A stretch of DNA of 64,000 bases from Roseiarcus sp963780825 (GCA_963780825.1 CAWADL010000014.1:62001-126000), one strand, 5' to 3'; shown: positions 37,723 to 46,404, counted from the stretch's first letter. The notes: generated by a model from the letters alone, not told the origin. Made by a program: numbers and translations.

Positions 37723-37813
37723 GTAGCCGCGGTCGTTGACCGCGGTTTTCGTGTGAGCGCCCGGTTCGGCATGCAACGATCGCATCACGACCGCGGTCAA
37801 CGACCGCGGCTAC
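37723..37813. repeat. Repeat family A, copy 4
   Basis: GTAGCCGCGGTCGTTGACC at the left, exact reverse complement at the right (to 37813). It fills the space between the convergent kinase and the small membrane protein. Confidence 0.85.
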
Positions 37814-37833
37814 AGGGCGCCCGTCGGCGGGGA

Positions 37834-38343
37834 TCAGCGCTTGCGGGTGGCTACATACGACTTGAAATCGTCGAGGCTGGCGAAGCGCATGGCGCCGGCG
37901 TCGGTTTCGGCCTCAATCGCCCCGTCTGAAAACAGCACATAACTCCCCGCGCCCGCCGCATAGCGCCCGATCACTTTGGGGGATGCACGACCTTCCAACG
38001 ATCCCTGTTCCAATGGCTCCGAATGCATAGGCGGCGCGGCTGAGCCTATGGCCTGGGCGAGGGGCTCGTTGACTTCGATCCTCGGCGGCGCGGACTCTGC
38101 GGCGGCGACTGGCGCCGCGGACAGAGGCGCCGCGGCTAGGGTCGCCGGCGGCGGAATAAGTCGACCGATCCGCACAATGAGCGCGGCGATGGAGAGCACA
38201 ATCGCCCCGCAACCCAGCAAAACGACGCCGCTGACGCCATAGAGCAGCCCCATCTCGGTCGGAACGAGGTTCAGGCTCGCCCATAGCGACCCAAAGGCCG
38301 CCAGGATGAGCACAACGCCGAGGGCAATCGTCACTTTCGCCAT
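37834..38343 (-). CDS. Hypothetical two-helix membrane protein
   Basis: 169 residues: two transmembrane segments (about 5-25, 35-60), an Ala/Pro-rich linker (residues 65-110), and a small globular end with YVLFSDGAIEAETDAGAMRF. Not recognised. Cytoplasmic C terminus likely. It lies divergently from sodB. Confidence 0.6.
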   Translation of the reverse strand: MAKVTIALGVVLILAAFGSLWASLNLVPTEMGLLYGVSGVVLLGCGAIVLSIAALIVRIGRLIPPPATLAAAPLSAAPVAAAESAPPRIEVNEPLAQAIGSAAPPMHSEPLEQGSLEGRASPKVIGRYAAGAGSYVLFSDGAIEAETDAGAMRFASLDDFKSYVATRKR

Positions 38344-38511
38344 ACGGCTAACGTTCTCGGATTTGTGTCAAAAACAAGGGGCGAGACTTCGCTCTCCACC
38401 GCTCGCTCGGGTTGCGGGGCGCGTCCGAGGCCATTAGTTACTCTCAGCGCCCATTCCGGCGCTTGCCGCCCCGTCCGAGCGACGCGAGCGCGCGACCCAG
38501 GGAGATTCCCA

Positions 38512-39111
38512 ATGTCCTTCACGCTTCCCGAACTGCCCTACGCGCACGACGCGCTGCAGCCCTACATGTCGAAAGAGACGCTCGAGTTTCATCACGACAA
38601 ACATCACCTCGCCTACGTGAACAACGGCAATAATCTCCTGAAGGGCACCGAGTTCGAGAACAAGTCGCTCGAGGAAATCGTTCGTGGTTCGTTCGGAAAG
38701 AACCAGGCGTTGTTCAACAATGCCGGCCAGCACTACAACCATCTGAACTTCTGGAAGTGGATGAAGCCGAACGGCGGCGGCAAGATTCCGGGCGCGCTGG
38801 AGAAGGCGCTGGTCGACGGGTTTGGCTCGGTCGAGAAGGCGAAGGAAGACCTTATCGCCGCGGGCACTACGCAATTCGGGTCCGGTTGGGGCTGGCTCGC
38901 TGTCGTCAACGGCAAGGTCGTGGCGACCAAGACGCCGAACGGCGAGAGCCCGCTGGTTCATGGCGGCGTTCCGATTCTCGGCGTCGACGTTTGGGAACAC
39001 TCTTATTACATCGACTACCGCAACCGGCGGCCCGACTATCTGAAGGCCTTCGTCGAGAACCTCGTCAATTGGGAAGCCGTGGCCGAGTCCTACGCCGCCG
39101 CCACGAAATAA
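38512..39111 (+). CDS. sodB: Iron superoxide dismutase
   Basis: 199 residues. Metal ligands are visible in FHHDKHHLAYV, NNAGQHYNHLNFWKW and DVWEHSYYIDYRN; the Gln in AGQHYNH and TQFGSGWGWL favour the Fe type. ATG 38512 has AGGGAG upstream and gives the standard start FTLPELPYAHDALQPYMS. It dismutates superoxide in the cytoplasm. Intact. Confidence 0.93.
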   Translation: MSFTLPELPYAHDALQPYMSKETLEFHHDKHHLAYVNNGNNLLKGTEFENKSLEEIVRGSFGKNQALFNNAGQHYNHLNFWKWMKPNGGGKIPGALEKALVDGFGSVEKAKEDLIAAGTTQFGSGWGWLAVVNGKVVATKTPNGESPLVHGGVPILGVDVWEHSYYIDYRNRRPDYLKAFVENLVNWEAVAESYAAATK

Positions 39112-39185
39112 CTGACGACGATAGGGGCGCTGATCGACGTTTCACCACGTCATGGCCGGGCTTGTCCCGGCCATCTACGCGCACC

Positions 39186-39295
39186 GTCATTGCGAGGAGC
39201 GAAGCGACGCGGCAATCCCCGGCGCCGCCGCAGCGGCTCTATCCGGCACATCGTCGATCGCACTCTGGATGGCTTCGCTTCGCTCGCAATGACGG
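39186..39295. repeat. Repeat family C copy 3, next to a half unit of family B
   Basis: The unit runs from GTCATTGCGAGGAGCG to TTCGCTCGCAATGACGG and is nearly identical in length and order to 13410-13520. Just before it, 39149-39176 has a single family B arm (GTCATGGCCGGGCTTG). Confidence 0.75.
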
Positions 39296-39347
39296 CGTTG
39301 GTCGCTTGTCTTCGCGGCTATGCGCTTTCGCGGGCAGGACGTCGGCG

Positions 39348-39788
39348 TCATTCGTCAGTCAGGTTGATCACCTTGTCCTTGCAAAGCTCGACGCCGAGTT
39401 GCTCGGTGTCGGCGTCGTCGGCGAAATGGCCGCGTATATCGTAGAGGCAGTCCTTCGCTGGCTTCAAATGAACGACGGTCTTGCGCCCAAACGCCAGCGG
39501 GCCCGCGACTTTCGGCGCCGAGGTGTCGCCGGCCGCGCCCACGTGCAACTCAACCAAGCCCACCGAACGCTTGTTGGTGACGACGACTGTGAGGCCGGCG
39601 GCGGGTTTGGGCTTGTGGTGCTCCGGCTTGGCCGCGGGCGGCGCGGCCGGCTTGTCGCTCGCTGGGGCAGCGCTTTGCGCGGCTGCGCCGGGGGCGAAAG
39701 GATCGGCTGGCGTTGTTTGCGCCGCCGCTCCGCTGGCAAACGCGGCCAGGACCGCCGCCGTCAGTAGTCTCCCCCTCGTCATCGTCAT
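39348..39788 (-). CDS. Hypothetical secreted protein
   Basis: 146 residues from ATG 39788, with signal peptide MTMTRGRLLTAAVLAAFASG then AAAQ, a Pro/Ala linker, and a C-terminal beta-rich domain (LTVVVTNKRSVGLVELHVGA, KDCLYDIRGHFADDADT, DKVINLTDE) with one pair of cysteines. Periplasmic; not recognised beyond this. A start at 39839 would precede the signal peptide and is less likely. Confidence 0.6.
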   Translation of the reverse strand: MTMTRGRLLTAAVLAAFASGAAAQTTPADPFAPGAAAQSAAPASDKPAAPPAAKPEHHKPKPAAGLTVVVTNKRSVGLVELHVGAAGDTSAPKVAGPLAFGRKTVVHLKPAKDCLYDIRGHFADDADTEQLGVELCKDKVINLTDE

Positions 39789-39850
39789 CCCCGAATTTTC
39801 GATGGCCTCGCGCAATTCTTCGCGCAATTTAGGCGTCATGGAAAGGGCGC

Positions 39851-40435
39851 CTACGTTGCGCGCTCCGCCCGCTCCCAAGCGCGTTCGAGGATTGAGGGCA
39901 CGTCGGCGATTTTCTCTGCGACCAGATAGTGGGCGTCGAACGAGTCGCGGATGAACTCCTGCATGCGCATATGCGCCATCAGGGCGAGCAGGGGACGCCA
40001 GAAACCGGCGATATCAGCGATCACCACGGGCTTTCGATGCTGGTCCAACTGAACCCAGGTGAGCTGCTCGACCAGCTCCTCCAGCGTGCCGACGCCGCCG
40101 GGAAGCGCGACAAAGGCGTCCGCGCGGTCGAACATGATCTGCTTGCGCTGATGCATGTTGTCGACGACGATGAGCTCGCTCCACTCATGGCTCGCGTGTT
40201 CGCGCTCCTGGAGAAATTTGGGGATAACGCCGACGACTTCGCCGCCGGCGGCCATGGTTGCCCGCGCAACTCTCCCCATCAAGCCTCGGTCGCCGCCGCC
40301 GAACACCAACCGGGCCCCCATCTGCGCGATCGCCAAGCCAAGCGCGTCGGCGGCTTTCCCGAAGGCGGGATCCGAGCCGAGGCTCGAACCACAGTAGACA
40401 CAGATCCCGCGTTTTTGCTGGGGTGCGTCGCTCAC
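39851..40435 (-). CDS. LOG-family phosphoribohydrolase
   Basis: 194 residues. ICVYCGSSLGSDPAF, LVFGGGDRGLMGRVA, FVALPGGVGTLEEL (PGGxGTxxE) and the MFDRADAF stretch are LOG (lysine-decarboxylase-like) signatures. LOG enzymes cleave nucleoside 5'-monophosphates, including cytokinin ribotides, to the free base. Its start overlaps the stop of the YqeY-like gene (ATGA). Intact. Confidence 0.87.
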   Translation of the reverse strand: MSDAPQQKRGICVYCGSSLGSDPAFGKAADALGLAIAQMGARLVFGGGDRGLMGRVARATMAAGGEVVGVIPKFLQEREHASHEWSELIVVDNMHQRKQIMFDRADAFVALPGGVGTLEELVEQLTWVQLDQHRKPVVIADIAGFWRPLLALMAHMRMQEFIRDSFDAHYLVAEKIADVPSILERAWERAERAT

Positions 40436-40899
40436 GCGGAAAGCAGCCCCTTCACGATCGCGCTGGCCCGCGCGAAATCCATCTGGCCGGGATATTTCGC
40501 CTTCAGCGCGTTGACCACCTTGCCCATGTCTTTCACGCTGGCGGCGCCGACTTCCGCGATCGCCGCGCGCGCCGCGTCGTTGACCGCCGCCTCGTCCATC
40601 TGCTTGGGCAGGAATTCGTTGATGACGGCGATTTCGGCGCTCTCCTGGGCGGCGAGCTCATCGCGCCCGTTGGCTTTATATATATCAAGCAATTCCTGGC
40701 GCGATTTGGCCATTTTCGTCAACAGCGCCAGTTCATCGGCGCGGCTTACGATCTTGCCCGCGCCGCGGGCGTCGATTTCGCGATCTTTCAAAGCCGACAT
40801 GATGAGCCGAAGCGCGCCGACGCGCGTCTTTTCGCCCGATTTCATTGCCTCTTTCATCTGCGCTGACACGGTTTCACGCAGGGATGAGGATTCCGCCAT
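40432..40899 (-). CDS. GatB/YqeY domain protein
   Basis: 155 residues from ATG 40899. LRETVSAQMKEAMKSGEKTR, LRLIMSALKDREIDARG, EINEFLPKQMDE-type and MGKVVNALKAKYPGQMDFAR match the stand-alone YqeY family, related to the tail domain of GatB. Thought to act in tRNA-dependent amidation or tRNA quality; its true role is not settled. Coupled to the LOG gene. It diverges from carA, a usual neighbour in Hyphomicrobiales. Confidence 0.85.
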   Translation of the reverse strand: MAESSSLRETVSAQMKEAMKSGEKTRVGALRLIMSALKDREIDARGAGKIVSRADELALLTKMAKSRQELLDIYKANGRDELAAQESAEIAVINEFLPKQMDEAAVNDAARAAIAEVGAASVKDMGKVVNALKAKYPGQMDFARASAIVKGLLSA

Positions 40900-40962
40900 C
40901 TCTCGGAGACTCCCGTCGCATTGGCTTGACGCCCGACGCGGGCGGCGCTTAACCACAGCGCC

Positions 40963-42168
40963 ATGTCAAACGCAACAATATCGCCATCGGCGCCTGGCGC
41001 CGGATGGGCGCCGCTTACGCCGACCGCCCTTATCGTGCTGGCCGACGGGCTGGTCATCGAAGGCGTCGGCATGGGCGCGATTGGGCAGGCCGTCGGCGAA
41101 GTCTGCTTCAACACCGCCATGACGGGCTATGAGGAAATCCTCACCGACCCCTCCTATGCGGGACAGATCATCACATTCACGTTTCCACATATCGGCGTCG
41201 TCGGGACCAACGACGAAGACATCGAAACCGTGAACATGGCGGCCTCGGCAGGCGCGCGCGGCGTCATCCTGCGTGCGGACATCACTGAACCCTCGAACTA
41301 TCGCGCCGCGCGGCGGCTCGATGATTGGCTGAAGGCGCGCGGCATCATCGGCGTCACGGGGGTCGATACGCGGGCGCTGACCGCGCGAATTCGTCAGCTC
41401 GGCATGCCCAATGCTGTCCTCGCGCATGCGCCCGACGGCGCCTTCGATCGCGCCGAGCTGTTGGCGAAAGCCAAGTCGTTTCCAGGCATCGACGGGATGG
41501 ATCTGGTGCCTGACGTCGCCACGACGCAGCGCTACGACTGGGATCAAACGAGTTGGACGCTTGAGCATGGCTACGGACGCCGCGAGGGCGCCAAACATCA
41601 CGTCGTCGCTGTCGACTACGGGATCAAGCGGAACATTTTGCGCCTGTTGGCGGATGAAGGTTGCGCCGTCACTGTCGTGCCGGCCACGGCTTCGGCGGAA
41701 GACATTCTCGCGCTGAAACCCGATGGCGTGTTCCTGTCGAACGGACCCGGCGATCCGGCGGAAACCGGACGCTACGCCGTGCCGATGATACGAGCGCTGT
41801 TGGAGACCCGGACTCCCGTGTTCGGGATCTGCCTTGGCCATCAGATGCTCGGGCTGGCTATCGGAGCTCGCACGCTCAAGATGCCACAGGGTCACCATGG
41901 CGCCAATCATCCGGTCAAGGACTTCACTACGGGGAAGGTGGAGATCGTCTCCATGAACCACGGCTTCGCGGTTGATCCGGATACACTCCCGGCCAACGCC
42001 GAGGTGACGCATGTCTCGCTGTTTGACGGATCGAATTGCGGTATATCACTGACCGATCGTCCGGCGTTCTCAGTGCAATATCACCCCGAGGCTTCGCCCG
42101 GGCCGCGCGACAGTCACTATTTGTTCCGCCGTTTCGCCGAGACTATGAACTTGGGGAAGGCGGAGTAG
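40963..42168 (+). CDS. carA: Carbamoyl-phosphate synthase small subunit
   Basis: 401 residues. The N-terminal domain has LADGLVIEGVGMGAIGQAVG and EVCFNTAMTGYEEILTDPSY. The class I glutaminase has the nucleophile in FGICLGHQMLGLA (Cys) and the His/Glu pair in SVQYHPEASPGP. It supplies ammonia to CarB for arginine and pyrimidine synthesis. carB is not in the window. Intact. Confidence 0.95.
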   Translation: MSNATISPSAPGAGWAPLTPTALIVLADGLVIEGVGMGAIGQAVGEVCFNTAMTGYEEILTDPSYAGQIITFTFPHIGVVGTNDEDIETVNMAASAGARGVILRADITEPSNYRAARRLDDWLKARGIIGVTGVDTRALTARIRQLGMPNAVLAHAPDGAFDRAELLAKAKSFPGIDGMDLVPDVATTQRYDWDQTSWTLEHGYGRREGAKHHVVAVDYGIKRNILRLLADEGCAVTVVPATASAEDILALKPDGVFLSNGPGDPAETGRYAVPMIRALLETRTPVFGICLGHQMLGLAIGARTLKMPQGHHGANHPVKDFTTGKVEIVSMNHGFAVDPDTLPANAEVTHVSLFDGSNCGISLTDRPAFSVQYHPEASPGPRDSHYLFRRFAETMNLGKAE

Positions 42169-42187
42169 CCTGATTGACTGGAGAAGA

Positions 42188-42205
42188 GCGGGCGCAAACG
42201 CCCGC
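42188..42205. terminator. Hairpin between convergent carA and DUF892 genes
   Basis: GCGGGCG-CAAA-CGCCCGC, seven perfect GC pairs, lies 20 bases from each stop. The T tract is poor on both strands, so it may act only as an RNA-stabilising or weak bidirectional terminator. Confidence 0.35.
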
Positions 42206-42223
42206 CCTCTGAAGCGGATTGGA

Positions 42224-42748
42224 TTAGGCGGCCTTGGCCGCGGTTGCGACGATCCCGGCCTTGTTTTCCTTCGATTCCGCAAGCTTTGTCAGCTTCTCAT
42301 CGGCTTTGTGTTCTTCCTCAAGCGTCTTCTTGAGAAGCTCGGCGACCGGCTTCAACTTGAGCTCCTCCGCCCAAGCGTGCATCGTGCCGTAACGGTTGAT
42401 CTCGTAGTGCTCGACGGCTTGACAGGCGAAAACGATCGCCGCATCGCCGGCGGCGCCTGAGCCGAACTCGCCGATGACCTCGTCGCCTTCCTTCAAAATG
42501 CCATCGATGGCTTCACAGCGTACGGAAGCCGGCTTCATCTCCAATTCGCCGAACGCCTCCTCCAACCGCGAGACGTGGCCCTTTGTCTCTTCCATATGCG
42601 AGGTGAGGGCCTTCTTCAGCTCAGAGTGCTTGGCGTGCTCTATGACTTTCGGCAGCGCCTTGAGGATAGCTTTTTCGGCGTAGTAGATGTCTTTCAACGC
42701 GTGAACGAAAAGTTCCTTCAGCGGCTGCTCATGTGATTTTGCGGCCAT
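42224..42748 (-). CDS. DUF892/YciE-YciF-type ferritin-like protein
   Basis: 174 residues, four-helix bundle. LFVHALKDIYYAEKAILKAL, SHMEETKGHVSRLEEAF, CQAVEHYEINRYGTMHAWAE and LKKTLEEEHKADEKL carry the Glu and His residues expected of a di-iron site. A lysine/alanine-rich end follows. Stress-related, cytoplasmic. Intact. Confidence 0.87.
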   Translation of the reverse strand: MAAKSHEQPLKELFVHALKDIYYAEKAILKALPKVIEHAKHSELKKALTSHMEETKGHVSRLEEAFGELEMKPASVRCEAIDGILKEGDEVIGEFGSGAAGDAAIVFACQAVEHYEINRYGTMHAWAEELKLKPVAELLKKTLEEEHKADEKLTKLAESKENKAGIVATAAKAA

Positions 42749-42860
42749 TCTGTTGTCTCCCTATGGTGTTCTGCCCAGCGGCGCGGTTTCCCGCTCAGCC
42801 AGTGCGTGGGAAAGCAACGCAGGGAGGATCGCGCGCGTTCCCAAGTGCCGCGAGATCCCT

Positions 42861-42952
42861 GTAGCCGCGGTCGTTGACCGCGGTGCTCCGAGGCTCGAAT
42901 CGCGCGGGATAACGAGGTGCGCACGACGACCGCGGTCAACGACCGCGGCTAC
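42861..42952. repeat. Repeat family A, copy 5
   Basis: GTAGCCGCGGTCGTTGACC on the left and the exact reverse complement on the right, ending at 42952. It lies between the DUF892 start and the mepA stop. Confidence 0.85.
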
Positions 42953-42974
42953 ATTCCGCGCCTGCCCGTCAAAA

Positions 42975-43874
42975 TCACTGTGCCGCGAGGGTCCGGCATG
43001 CCGCGGGAAGTTGCGCCATCTTCAACGGCGCGCCTGGTTTGCCGGGCTTGGGGTGCAGCGCGTCTTCAGTGAACCACCAATTGAGCGACTTGTCGCAACC
43101 GTCGCCGGGCGGCGGGGGCCCCTGGTTCTGACACGACGCTTCGCCCTCGGGGCAGCGAATGCGCACATGAAAATGATAATCGTGCCCCCACCACGGCCGG
43201 ACCTTATTCATCCACGGCTCGCCGGCGTGCTTCTCGCATAGCGCCTTCTTGATCGCCGCGTTGACGAAAATGAGCGTCACCTGGGGTTCCTCCGCGGCGA
43301 AATGGATAATGCCCGCCTGCCGCTCCGACCAGTGCTCGGGATCGACGCTCAAACCATCCGGCCTCACCATCTGCACGGCCGACATTTCCTCGCGCTCGCG
43401 TCGCGTCAGGTTGGCGGGCATCGGCGTCAACCAGATATCGGCGTCGAGACCTAGCTGATGCGAGGCGTGGCCGGTTATCATGGGGCCGCCGCGCGGCTGC
43501 GAGATGTCGCCGACGAGAATGCCCGGCCAGACTCCGGCCGCCGCGGCTTTCTTCGAGAACCGCTCGAGAAAATCGATCGTCACCGGATTGCCCCAGTAAC
43601 GGTTGCGCGAAATGCGCATGACGCGCCAGGTGTCTCCATCGAGGGGCAGCGGTTGCGCGCCGGCGATGCAGCCGTGCGAATAAAAGCCGATCGATCGCGT
43701 CTGCGCTTCCGTCGGCGTGAGAAAGCGGCCGAAGACTTGTTTGGCCGCATTGTTTGGATCGTCGGGATGTTCGAGCGGCGGCAGCGGTTTCGGTTCGAGC
43801 GTCCCTTTGTCCTGGGCGATCGCGCCGACGACGAGCGCGGCCAACAGCGCAGCGGCGGAGAGGATTCGGCGCAT
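42975..43874 (-). CDS. mepA: Penicillin-insensitive murein DD-endopeptidase
   Basis: 299 residues from ATG 43874 with signal peptide MRRILSAAALLAALVVGAIA. The zinc-site motifs are MITGHASHQLGLDADIWL (His, Asp) and WGHDYHFHVRIRCP (His pair). MepA cuts D-Ala-mDAP crosslinks in the periplasm. A perfect CtrA box overlaps the region 44-60 bases upstream of the start, so expression may follow the cell cycle. Intact. Confidence 0.93.
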   Translation of the reverse strand: MRRILSAAALLAALVVGAIAQDKGTLEPKPLPPLEHPDDPNNAAKQVFGRFLTPTEAQTRSIGFYSHGCIAGAQPLPLDGDTWRVMRISRNRYWGNPVTIDFLERFSKKAAAAGVWPGILVGDISQPRGGPMITGHASHQLGLDADIWLTPMPANLTRREREEMSAVQMVRPDGLSVDPEHWSERQAGIIHFAAEEPQVTLIFVNAAIKKALCEKHAGEPWMNKVRPWWGHDYHFHVRIRCPEGEASCQNQGPPPPGDGCDKSLNWWFTEDALHPKPGKPGAPLKMAQLPAACRTLAAQ

Positions 43875-43917
43875 AGTCGGGCCTCGCAACATTTCCTCGA
43901 CCCTAGCGGGACGCGGT

Positions 43918-43934
43918 TTAACGCTTCGTTAACC
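43918..43934 (-). promoter_or_regulatory. CtrA-binding box upstream of mepA
   Basis: On the + strand TTAA-CGCTTCG-TTAACC is an exact TTAA-N7-TTAACC site. It overlaps the stop codon of tam and sits 44 bases before the mepA ATG. Confidence 0.6.
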
Positions 43935-44694
43935 CTGCCCGCGCGCCGACCATGAACACACGCGGAAACGGAAACAGGATGGCGCCGTTCGACCTCGCCG
44001 GGTAGGCCTCAGCCACCGCCTCGCGATAGGCCGCTAAATAAGACACGCGGCCGGCCTCGTCGAGCGGATCGAGATAGGGTCTCAGCCCCGCGCCCTCGAC
44101 CCATTTGACGATGTCGTCAGGCGAATTCACGCGCTGGACATAGGTCGTGCGCCAAATGTCGACCCATTCGCAAGGCGGCGACAACGCCGTATCATAATCG
44201 CCAAAGCCGTGAATCGGCGAACGCGGGCCGCCGCCGCTCTTGCCTTGAAAAGCAGGCAAGTCCGCGATCGCGCGCATCAGCCGATGGCTTGGCTCCTGCT
44301 CATTGTCAGGCATTTGCGCGGCCAGACAACCGCCTTCCGGCAGCGAAGCCGCCAGACGCCGCAAAACGCTGAGATGATCGGGAACCCAATGGAACACCGC
44401 ATTGGCGAACACGAGATCAAATCCACTCGCGTCGAATGTCGCTGCGTCGCCCTCGCGGAAAGTGATCTTGGGAAGCCGCTTGGCGGCCGCGGCGAGCATA
44501 TCTGGGCTCAGATCGACGCCGACGATCTTGGCCTTCGGGAAAGCGTCGCGCAGCGCCTGCGTCGAGAGCCCTGAGCCGCAGCCGAGATCAACGATGCGCT
44601 TCGGCGCGATGGGAATGCGGGCGATCAGGTCGCGCGACGGACGCGCGCGCTCGGCTTCGAACCGGTCGTAAGTCTTCGCGTCCCATAGCTGCAT
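43918..44694 (-). CDS. tam: Trans-aconitate 2-methyltransferase
   Basis: 258 residues. MQLWDAKTYDRFEAERARPS at the start, SAM motif IVDLGCGSGLSTQALRD, FDLVFANAVFHWVPDH, and PARSNGAILFPFPRVFMVGA at the end match Tam throughout. It methylates trans-aconitate to relieve aconitase inhibition. Length matches the family; intact. Confidence 0.93.
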   Translation of the reverse strand: MQLWDAKTYDRFEAERARPSRDLIARIPIAPKRIVDLGCGSGLSTQALRDAFPKAKIVGVDLSPDMLAAAAKRLPKITFREGDAATFDASGFDLVFANAVFHWVPDHLSVLRRLAASLPEGGCLAAQMPDNEQEPSHRLMRAIADLPAFQGKSGGGPRSPIHGFGDYDTALSPPCEWVDIWRTTYVQRVNSPDDIVKWVEGAGLRPYLDPLDEAGRVSYLAAYREAVAEAYPARSNGAILFPFPRVFMVGARAGLTKR

Positions 44695-44761
44695 GATGGC
44701 CTTCGCGGAAAGCGAGGCTTATGGCGCCACAGCTCTGCCGGCGCCAAGGGGCTATAAAATG

Positions 44762-44786
44762 AAAACGCCGGCGGGGACCGCCGGCG
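44762..44786 (-). terminator. Terminator of the outer-membrane protein gene
   Basis: The stem CGCCGGCGG/CCGCCGGCG (9 bp, 3-base loop) is followed on the minus strand by TTTTCATTTT. It begins about 25 bases after the porin stop. Confidence 0.75.
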
Positions 44787-44811
44787 CTTTCCACGTGATC
44801 GCGTTTTGCGA

Positions 44812-45474
44812 TCAGAACTTGAAGTTGAGGCCGACGCGCGCCAGCGAAACCGACAGATGGTTGGTCTCGGCGTCGGGCGTGCCGGCCCAATAGGTCGAGT
44901 CCTGCAACGGGGCCCACAGATATTCCGCCTTGGCGGTGATGTTGTTGGTGAAGGCGTATTCGATGCCGCCGCCGATCACGCCGCCGCTGCGCCACGAATC
45001 CTGCGACCCGTAGACGCCGTTGAAGTTGTCGGTGATCGACGCATGCGTCGACATGCCCGCATAACCGCCGGAGACGTAGAACAGCGCGCGATCCACGGCG
45101 TAGCCGAGGCGCAGTCGCTCGGTCGTTATCATGTTCACGTGGAAGTTGTTGTAGCCGAAGTTGCTGAACGAGTTCTTGGTGCTGAGATCGGCCCAATCGA
45201 GATCGGCCTCGCCGCCGATGACGAACTGACCCATCTGGTAGTTGTAACCGATGGTGCCGCCGACCAGGCCGCCGTTCGGGTTGCCAAAGCTCGTGTCGCT
45301 GAGGTCGCCGAAGCCGTAGCCGCCGTTGATACCGACGTAGAAGCCGGTCCAGGTGAAGGCGGGCTGCGAATACATCGGCGCCGGCGCAAACGGCGCCTTG
45401 TGCGTGGGAAGATCGGCCGCCATGGCGCTGCTCGCCACTCCAGCCATCAACACGGCCACGAATACCCTGTTCAT
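44812..45474 (-). CDS. Outer-membrane beta-barrel protein (Omp31/OmpA-barrel-like)
   Basis: 220 residues from ATG 45474: signal peptide MNRVFVAVLMAGVASSAMAA, then FTWTGFYVGINGGYGFGDLS, alternating beta strands (IGYNYQMGQFVIGGEADLDW), NNITAKAEYLWAPLQ, and the terminal SLARVGLNFKF with C-terminal Phe, the BAM recognition signal. This family is abundant in Hyphomicrobiales. Upstream ATGs in frame precede the signal peptide and were rejected. Intact with its own terminator. Confidence 0.9.
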   Translation of the reverse strand: MNRVFVAVLMAGVASSAMAADLPTHKAPFAPAPMYSQPAFTWTGFYVGINGGYGFGDLSDTSFGNPNGGLVGGTIGYNYQMGQFVIGGEADLDWADLSTKNSFSNFGYNNFHVNMITTERLRLGYAVDRALFYVSGGYAGMSTHASITDNFNGVYGSQDSWRSGGVIGGGIEYAFTNNITAKAEYLWAPLQDSTYWAGTPDAETNHLSVSLARVGLNFKF

Positions 45475-45947
45475 ACCAAACTCCTGAATTCCACCGCTCC
45501 GGCGAGGGCGCGCCCTCGTTCCGTTGACACCGTCAGTACGCGCCGGGAGATCAAAAGTCTGTTGCGGCGCGAGCACAATGAATTCCGGGAATGTGACGAC
45601 AATCTGGCAATATATGTTGAGTAATTTGCGCTGCACGCGATTGCAAGACTTCATAATCACAACGGCGTCATCGGCGTGTATACTGAGGGTGGGAGAACGT
45701 AAAACTAAAATTTGAGCAAATCTAGTAAGGTAAACTTTGAGTTAATTTGAAGCTCTAGGCTTGTCCCGCCACATTTTCGTCTGCGATTGCACGCGCCTTC
45801 GCCGCGCGGTGTCCGATTTTGAACGTGTTCAAGGAAGCGCTACGCTGGGTTCGCTTCGACGTCGGAGCGTCGGCGTCTACGCCGACGTCGCGGCCCAGGA
45901 CGTCGGCGTGGACGCCGACGCTCCGCGCAGCCAAGCAGGAGTTTCCC
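45475..45947. other. Gene-free region between the barrel-protein and phhB starts
   Basis: Divergent promoter region. About 45475-45760 is comparatively AT-rich and should hold the barrel-protein promoter, though no convincing hexamers stood out. The right part is repeat family G. Confidence 0.6.
45862..45927. repeat. Repeat family G, copy 2
   Basis: The two hairpins are GGAGCGTCGGCGTctACGCC and CGTCGGCGTggACGCCGACG, separated by 13 bases; the outer ends are GGAGCG and CGCTCC. It stops about 8 bases before the RBS of phhB, so it lies in its 5' untranslated region or promoter. Confidence 0.75.
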
Positions 45948-46322
45948 ATGCCAAAGCCGGAAATTCGGGTCTATTCGGAGGCCGAAACGACCGACCGTCT
46001 CGCGGCGGAGCTGCCGAAATGGCGGCTGGAGAACGGCTGGATACGCCGCAAATATAAGACCCATAGCTGGAAAGGCACGATGCTGGCGGTCAACACCGTG
46101 GGGCATCTTGCGGAAGCCGCCTGGCACCACCCCGATATGAGTGTTTCCTACGCCTGGTTCGAGGTGAAACTGACGACCCATGACGCCAAGGGGATCACCG
46201 ACAAGGACTTCGAACTCGCCAAGAAGATCGAGGAGGTGATCGGCTGGCGCCCTGGCGCCGACGCTGCGCTCGAAGGCACGCCGCAATCCGACGCGCGCTT
46301 CTCCTACATCAAGTACGACTGA
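45948..46322 (+). CDS. phhB: Pterin-4a-carbinolamine dehydratase
   Basis: 124 residues. WIRRKYKTHSWKGTMLAVNT, VGHLAEAAWHHPDMSVSYAW (the two catalytic His next to Pro) and FEVKLTTHDAKGITDKDFELA are PCD motifs. It regenerates quinonoid/tetrahydrobiopterin cofactors or acts as a recycling enzyme in folate-type pterin metabolism. AGGAG lies 7 bases before ATG 45948. No phenylalanine hydroxylase lies beside it. Intact. Confidence 0.9.
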   Translation: MPKPEIRVYSEAETTDRLAAELPKWRLENGWIRRKYKTHSWKGTMLAVNTVGHLAEAAWHHPDMSVSYAWFEVKLTTHDAKGITDKDFELAKKIEEVIGWRPGADAALEGTPQSDARFSYIKYD

Positions 46323-46342
46323 ACGCCGCGCAAAAAGGAATC

Positions 46343-46362
46343 GTTAACTGTTGACAGTTAAC
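46343..46362 (+). promoter_or_regulatory. Perfect palindrome over the ocd promoter
   Basis: GTTAACTGT-TG-ACAGTTAAC, nine-base arms. A -35 TTGACA (46351-46356) lies inside it, with a weak -10 (CAACAT) 17 bases on. It fits a repressor or activator site for a dimeric regulator. No T tract follows, so it is not a terminator for phhB. Confidence 0.55.
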
Positions 46363-46404
46363 CAAGAAGGCCGCAACATTGCCGGTCTCGTCCTGGAGTT
46401 TGTC

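Noticed and set aside
20150..42952. CRISPR array from repeated palindromes
   Set aside because: Copies are kilobases apart, in inverted pairs, with no regular spacers and no cas genes.
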